Source of the DNA: Diorhabda sublineata
Lineage: Eukaryota > Arthropoda > Insecta > Coleoptera > Chrysomelidae
Length of the DNA: 64,000 nt
NCBI RefSeq assembly: GCF_026230105.1
Contig: NC_079477.1
Location: 12,343,001-12,407,000, forward strand
Reading direction: 5' to 3'
Shown here: in pieces, positions 60,895-64,000 of the stretch
Layout of the letters: the number at the start of each line of letters is the position of its first letter
Position numbering within the stretch: the stretch's first letter is position 1
Program-made: the position numbers and the translations under genes
The notes under the pieces: generated by a model
Told to the model about the DNA's origin: nothing
What the model saw: the letters and a program-made list of their open reading frames with translations, nothing else
Databases searched by the model: none

Positions 60895-62299
60895 ACTTTC
60901 TTTTCTTAGATTTTGTAACCTCTTGCCACACTTTTTATTTTGAAGCTACTATGATGCATCTTCAAATACAAATTCACTTCAAATTCTGTAGAGGCCAGTT
61001 TTCTTAGAAAATAAAAACTTCTGACAAATAATCTTCATTGTTGTTAATCTTTATAGCTTGAATCATTGATGTAACATGCAATGTTTGTATAATATTATTA
61101 TAGCCTATAGTCTTTCTTGATGAATAGACTTTTCAATACCAATATACCAGATCCAGTAGTTCCTGAGATTAGCGCTTTAAGCATATTCTTCAGCTCCATA
61201 AGATTAGTATTTAGATATTCAGATGCTTTGAAAAAACTGTCTAAATTAATAAAAAGTTAATTACACACGTCTAGAATTACGCTTTAAAAATGGACAAAAA
61301 CAACAATTGATCAGAATAAAACTGTTCCATTCAGGGAAAAGTTATTAATTTATTCATTTCATTTGTGTGGATACCTAGCATATAGTCTTCATTTTTAAAG
61401 TGAGATGATCTGATATGAAACACTCACAGAAAAAAATTGAAATTCACAATGTTTCGAATCACGCTCAAAATATTAAGACTTTTTTTACAGCCTGCCTACT
61501 TCACAGTAAAAGATAGACATATTTGAATCCGATTAAAACCTATGCATAATTTCAAATAATTATGGATAATTGTCCAATTATCAAAGATGAAACTAATCCG
61601 TACTTCACATATAGCAAATAGAAAAGGACCGATCCTCTAGGATAGAAAAACAATATTCTCAACACACTTGTTTTGTTATAAATTCTTAAAAAAAAAACAC
61701 AATAACGCACTTCTGTGTATGGTTATTTCAACTAACGGTATACGAAGTCTGAGTAAAACAATTATATATCATCACGTCATATCGTACTCATTATGTAGAG
61801 ACACTAGAAATTGAACTTTAGGAAATATGCCTTTAGTAAAATCCCAAGAAATTCACGCCTCGAGAAAAGTCAATGATGTCGTGTTGCAAGATCGACATGC
61901 GACTATTAGATTAGATTCATACCATGTGATGCATAATATACAATGTTAAAAATTTCTTTGGTAATCTTACCAAAAATGTGAAGGAAGTTTTACACGCACA
62001 ACAATGCAGTAAATTAACTAAACAAAATAATTCAACAAAACATAGTAAATCAAAATGTAGAAATTTTTTTTAATCTTCTAACATTGTTATTGAAAAATAA
62101 TAAACAGTTAAGTATAATTACTTTCCATGTAAGATTTATATTAAGGAATGGAAAAATTACACCTAGTCCCAGTAAATTTTCTCAATTATCTAAGAAAATC
62201 ACTCAAATTGTATTATAATTTAAATTCACACACACTGAATAGTAATTTTAGCCATCATATTTTTCGCAAAATAATGGTAATTTTACAAAAAATGTTTAT
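60895..62299. other. Spacer, nothing recognised
   Basis: No frame or repeat could be assigned. Confidence 0.4.
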
Positions 62300-62870
62300 A
62301 GTGCACTTACTGCTGAAATGAAAAATTTGTCACCAAGATGGGTACCGGATTCACACAAGCAAAAAGACATATGCAAACTTTATTTAACACTATATAATCA
62401 AGAGAAAAAAGATTTTTTCGCAAGATTTAATATTGAATGGATACTTCACTATGATGTAAAGTACAGAGTAAGGAACAGGAAAAATCAGGACCGGATTAAG
62501 CTAGGGGCTTGGGGGGGCTATAGCACCGGGCCTCAGGTCCAAGAGGGCCCCATCATTTGGAAATCATTCTGTATTTTTTAATGTGTTGATGCCTCAAATC
62601 TAAAGTATTGACTCTATTTTGTGAATTTTTCCAGGTTTCCGAATTCCTTAAGGGGGCCCCGTCATTATTTTAGCCCCGGGCCTTATAAATCTTAATCCGG
62701 ACCTGGGAAAAATAGATGTTCACCGCTGCAGAAAAATCAAGATGCAACATTCAGCAGGTAATTTTAGTAAATTTTGTACAAAACGGATCCACAATCAGTT
62801 ATTTCATTCCAAAAGTAGGTGATAAAAGAAAATGGCCATTGAGAGTTACTCAAAAAATTACTAAATGAAA
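62300..62870 (+). pseudogene. Mariner transposase remnant split by a MITE
   Basis: The left part reads LSPRWVPDSHKQKDICKLYL and FFARFNIEWILHYDVKYRVR, which follow the mariner LSARWVPHLLT...FLxRFxTxDETWIHHYDPE layout. The catalytic MDET aspartate is lost (IEW). Right of the inserted MITE the frame FTAAEKSRCNIQQVILVNF continues, matching the segment after the first catalytic box. The two parts are in different frames. Confidence 0.65.
62478..62713. mobile_element. hAT-type MITE, 220 bp, with 8-bp target duplication
   Basis: The element occupies 62486-62705. Its ends are CAGGACCGGATTAAG and, inverted on the right, CAGGTCCGGATTAAG (14 of 15 identical). It is flanked by GGAAAAAT on both sides (62478-62485 and 62706-62713), a perfect 8-bp duplication as made by hAT transposases. 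The interior is unusually GC-rich for this window (GGGCCC and GGGGCCCC runs) and non-coding. The intact duplication indicates a later insertion than the mariner it interrupts. Confidence 0.93.
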
Positions 62871-64000
62871 ACTGATTTATTGAAGATGCGAAGATAACCA
62901 TTTGTAAACTGTTTGTGTCACTTTTTATACTGTAAAGTTATGTAGAAGATGTTGGAACAGATATTTTCCAATGAAAATTTCTGTTATAATGAGGAAAATA
63001 ATTAAATACTAAGCAATATACATTTACGATATACTTCAATTCATATTTTCCTATAATATTTATGGCTTTTTATAACTAAATCACTTCCTAAGAAGTTATC
63101 AAATGTGTTAACAGATATAGTCGTTTTCTTATCTGCATAGTTTTTATTTGCTTACATATGTCAGTATTATCTTATTTACAACAGTAAACAATATGCAGGA
63201 ACAAATAATCACAACAAAACTTTATTTAAATTCAGATCAATATTATGACTAACATCTATAAATATTAACCGATATCTCATATTCAAATTGTTTTTATACG
63301 TAGGGCATTTGAATTGTTTCAAAGTTACATCTAATCTATATTTATAATCGATAATAATAATTAGCTTCTAACGCTCTATAAAACTAAACAAAGTAATAAT
63401 TAAAAACACAATTCAACATATTGCGCAATTTTAATGTAAATGAAAACGTTCTTATCACTTTATATATTTTATGGATATCGTAGAGAATAGGCGAAAGAAA
63501 GTGGAATTCTCTAGAAAAAAGTAATAAGGAATCAGACATAATCATAAACTGGTGAAAGTAATACAAACATATGGTGTGGAGTGGCTTAAAATGAAGAAAG
63601 ACTAAACAAAACCAACAGAAATACTATGATATAAACAGAAAAATTGTAAATTTCTAGAATGTTATTATGACGTTATCATCAAGCGAAGTATATTCAGCTT
63701 ATCAAAAAATTACATGACAATATTAGAATTTTCCAAAATATCTATAAAGACCAAATTCAAAATATCATGGGTACCACTCACTATGTACGTTAAAATTAGG
63801 AAGTAACGTTTTAGCCCTACTGACACTGATGATACGTGTAATTATCAGGTGAAGAAAGACGTACTTACGACCACTACTTAGAAAAATCTGTGCGATTTTA
63901 GATAGGCGACTTGTTATACGTAGATGTAGACGAGGTTGATGCGATCGTGTGTGAAGAAACGTGTCATGATTACTATGAGAGAGAAGAAAACATTAATAAG
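62871..64000. other. Right edge, possible exon at the border
   Basis: Mostly featureless. At 63904-64000 the plus strand is open to the edge and reads DLLYVDVDEVDAIVCEE, an acidic stretch. On the minus strand a good pyrimidine tract ending in CTCATAG (63973) and a GTAAGTAC donor (63868) would bound a 104-nt exon, 63869-63972. Neither can be assigned to a family. Confidence 0.25.

Larger units (their letters stand above)
6013..64000 (-). other. lab: Inferred labial intron, 5' part beyond the window
   Basis: The acceptor at 6013/6012 requires an upstream exon to the right. No minus-strand frame encoding a YKWM hexapeptide or a Labial N-terminus was found up to 64000. If assembly and orientation are right, the intron exceeds 57.9 kb and contains the SPEF1-like gene and all the transposons listed at higher positions. 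The alternative is that exon 1 is missing or misplaced in the assembly. Confidence 0.55.

Noticed and set aside
6013..64000. Search for the labial hexapeptide exon
   Set aside because: No minus-strand YKWM or KRN-P-K sequence before a donor was found. YKWID at about 41030-41045 belongs to the SPEF1-like gene.
1..64000. tRNA, rRNA, CRISPR array or operon structure
   Set aside because: None was recognised on either strand. The sequence is eukaryotic in character.

Overview
This is strongly AT-rich animal genomic DNA from a transposon-laden insect genome. A beetle is the best guess, but the sequence does not prove the order. The anchor is the homeodomain exon of the Hox gene labial (lab) on the minus strand at 5567-6012. 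Its intact homeodomain is of the anterior (Hox1/Lab) class, and it has a clean splice acceptor at its 5' side. No earlier lab exon, which should encode the YKWM-type hexapeptide, is visible to the right. If the locus is contiguous, the lab intron therefore runs from 6013 past the end of the window, more than 57.9 kb.

The only other convincing host gene is an uninterrupted 225-codon reading frame at 40389-41066 (minus). It encodes a SPEF1/CLAMP-type protein: an N-terminal calponin-homology-like domain followed by a coiled coil. It is a microtubule-binding protein of cilia and flagella. It would lie inside the lab intron on the same strand, or between split parts of the locus. A possible small membrane-protein exon (37937-38048, minus) and a possible TATA/heat-shock-element promoter unit with no long reading frame (60036-60894, plus) are weaker candidates.

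Most of the rest is transposon debris, all apparently dead. Left part (1-5 kb): two 3' ends of a Jockey-like retrotransposon and a mariner-like element with long inverted ends. At 8.7-10.4 kb: a second long-inverted-repeat element and a mariner fragment. At 13.7-17.1 kb: a piggyBac-like C-terminus, a third mariner-like element with a reverse-transcriptase fragment inside it, and another Jockey-like fragment. At 20.0-20.9 kb: a mariner with both terminal repeats. At 28.7-29.9 kb: a nearly full-length IS630/Tc1-type relic. At 31.9-33.4 kb: a mariner and a 179-bp tandem repeat. At 34.7-36.9 kb: a cysteine-rich transposon-like C-terminus, a deleted mariner and a Tc1 fragment. At 39.1-39.7 kb: a Tc1 relic. 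At 41.8-43.9 kb: the best long-inverted-repeat mariner-like element. From 45 to 57.8 kb: several mariner-type pieces, reverse-transcriptase fragments and a second copy of the deleted mariner. At 62.3-62.9 kb: a mariner remnant split by a 220-bp hAT-type MITE with a perfect 8-bp target duplication.

Functionally, the window reads as one developmental regulator exon (lab) plus one ciliary gene in a sea of degenerate repeats. No tRNA, rRNA, CRISPR or operon-like structure was seen.
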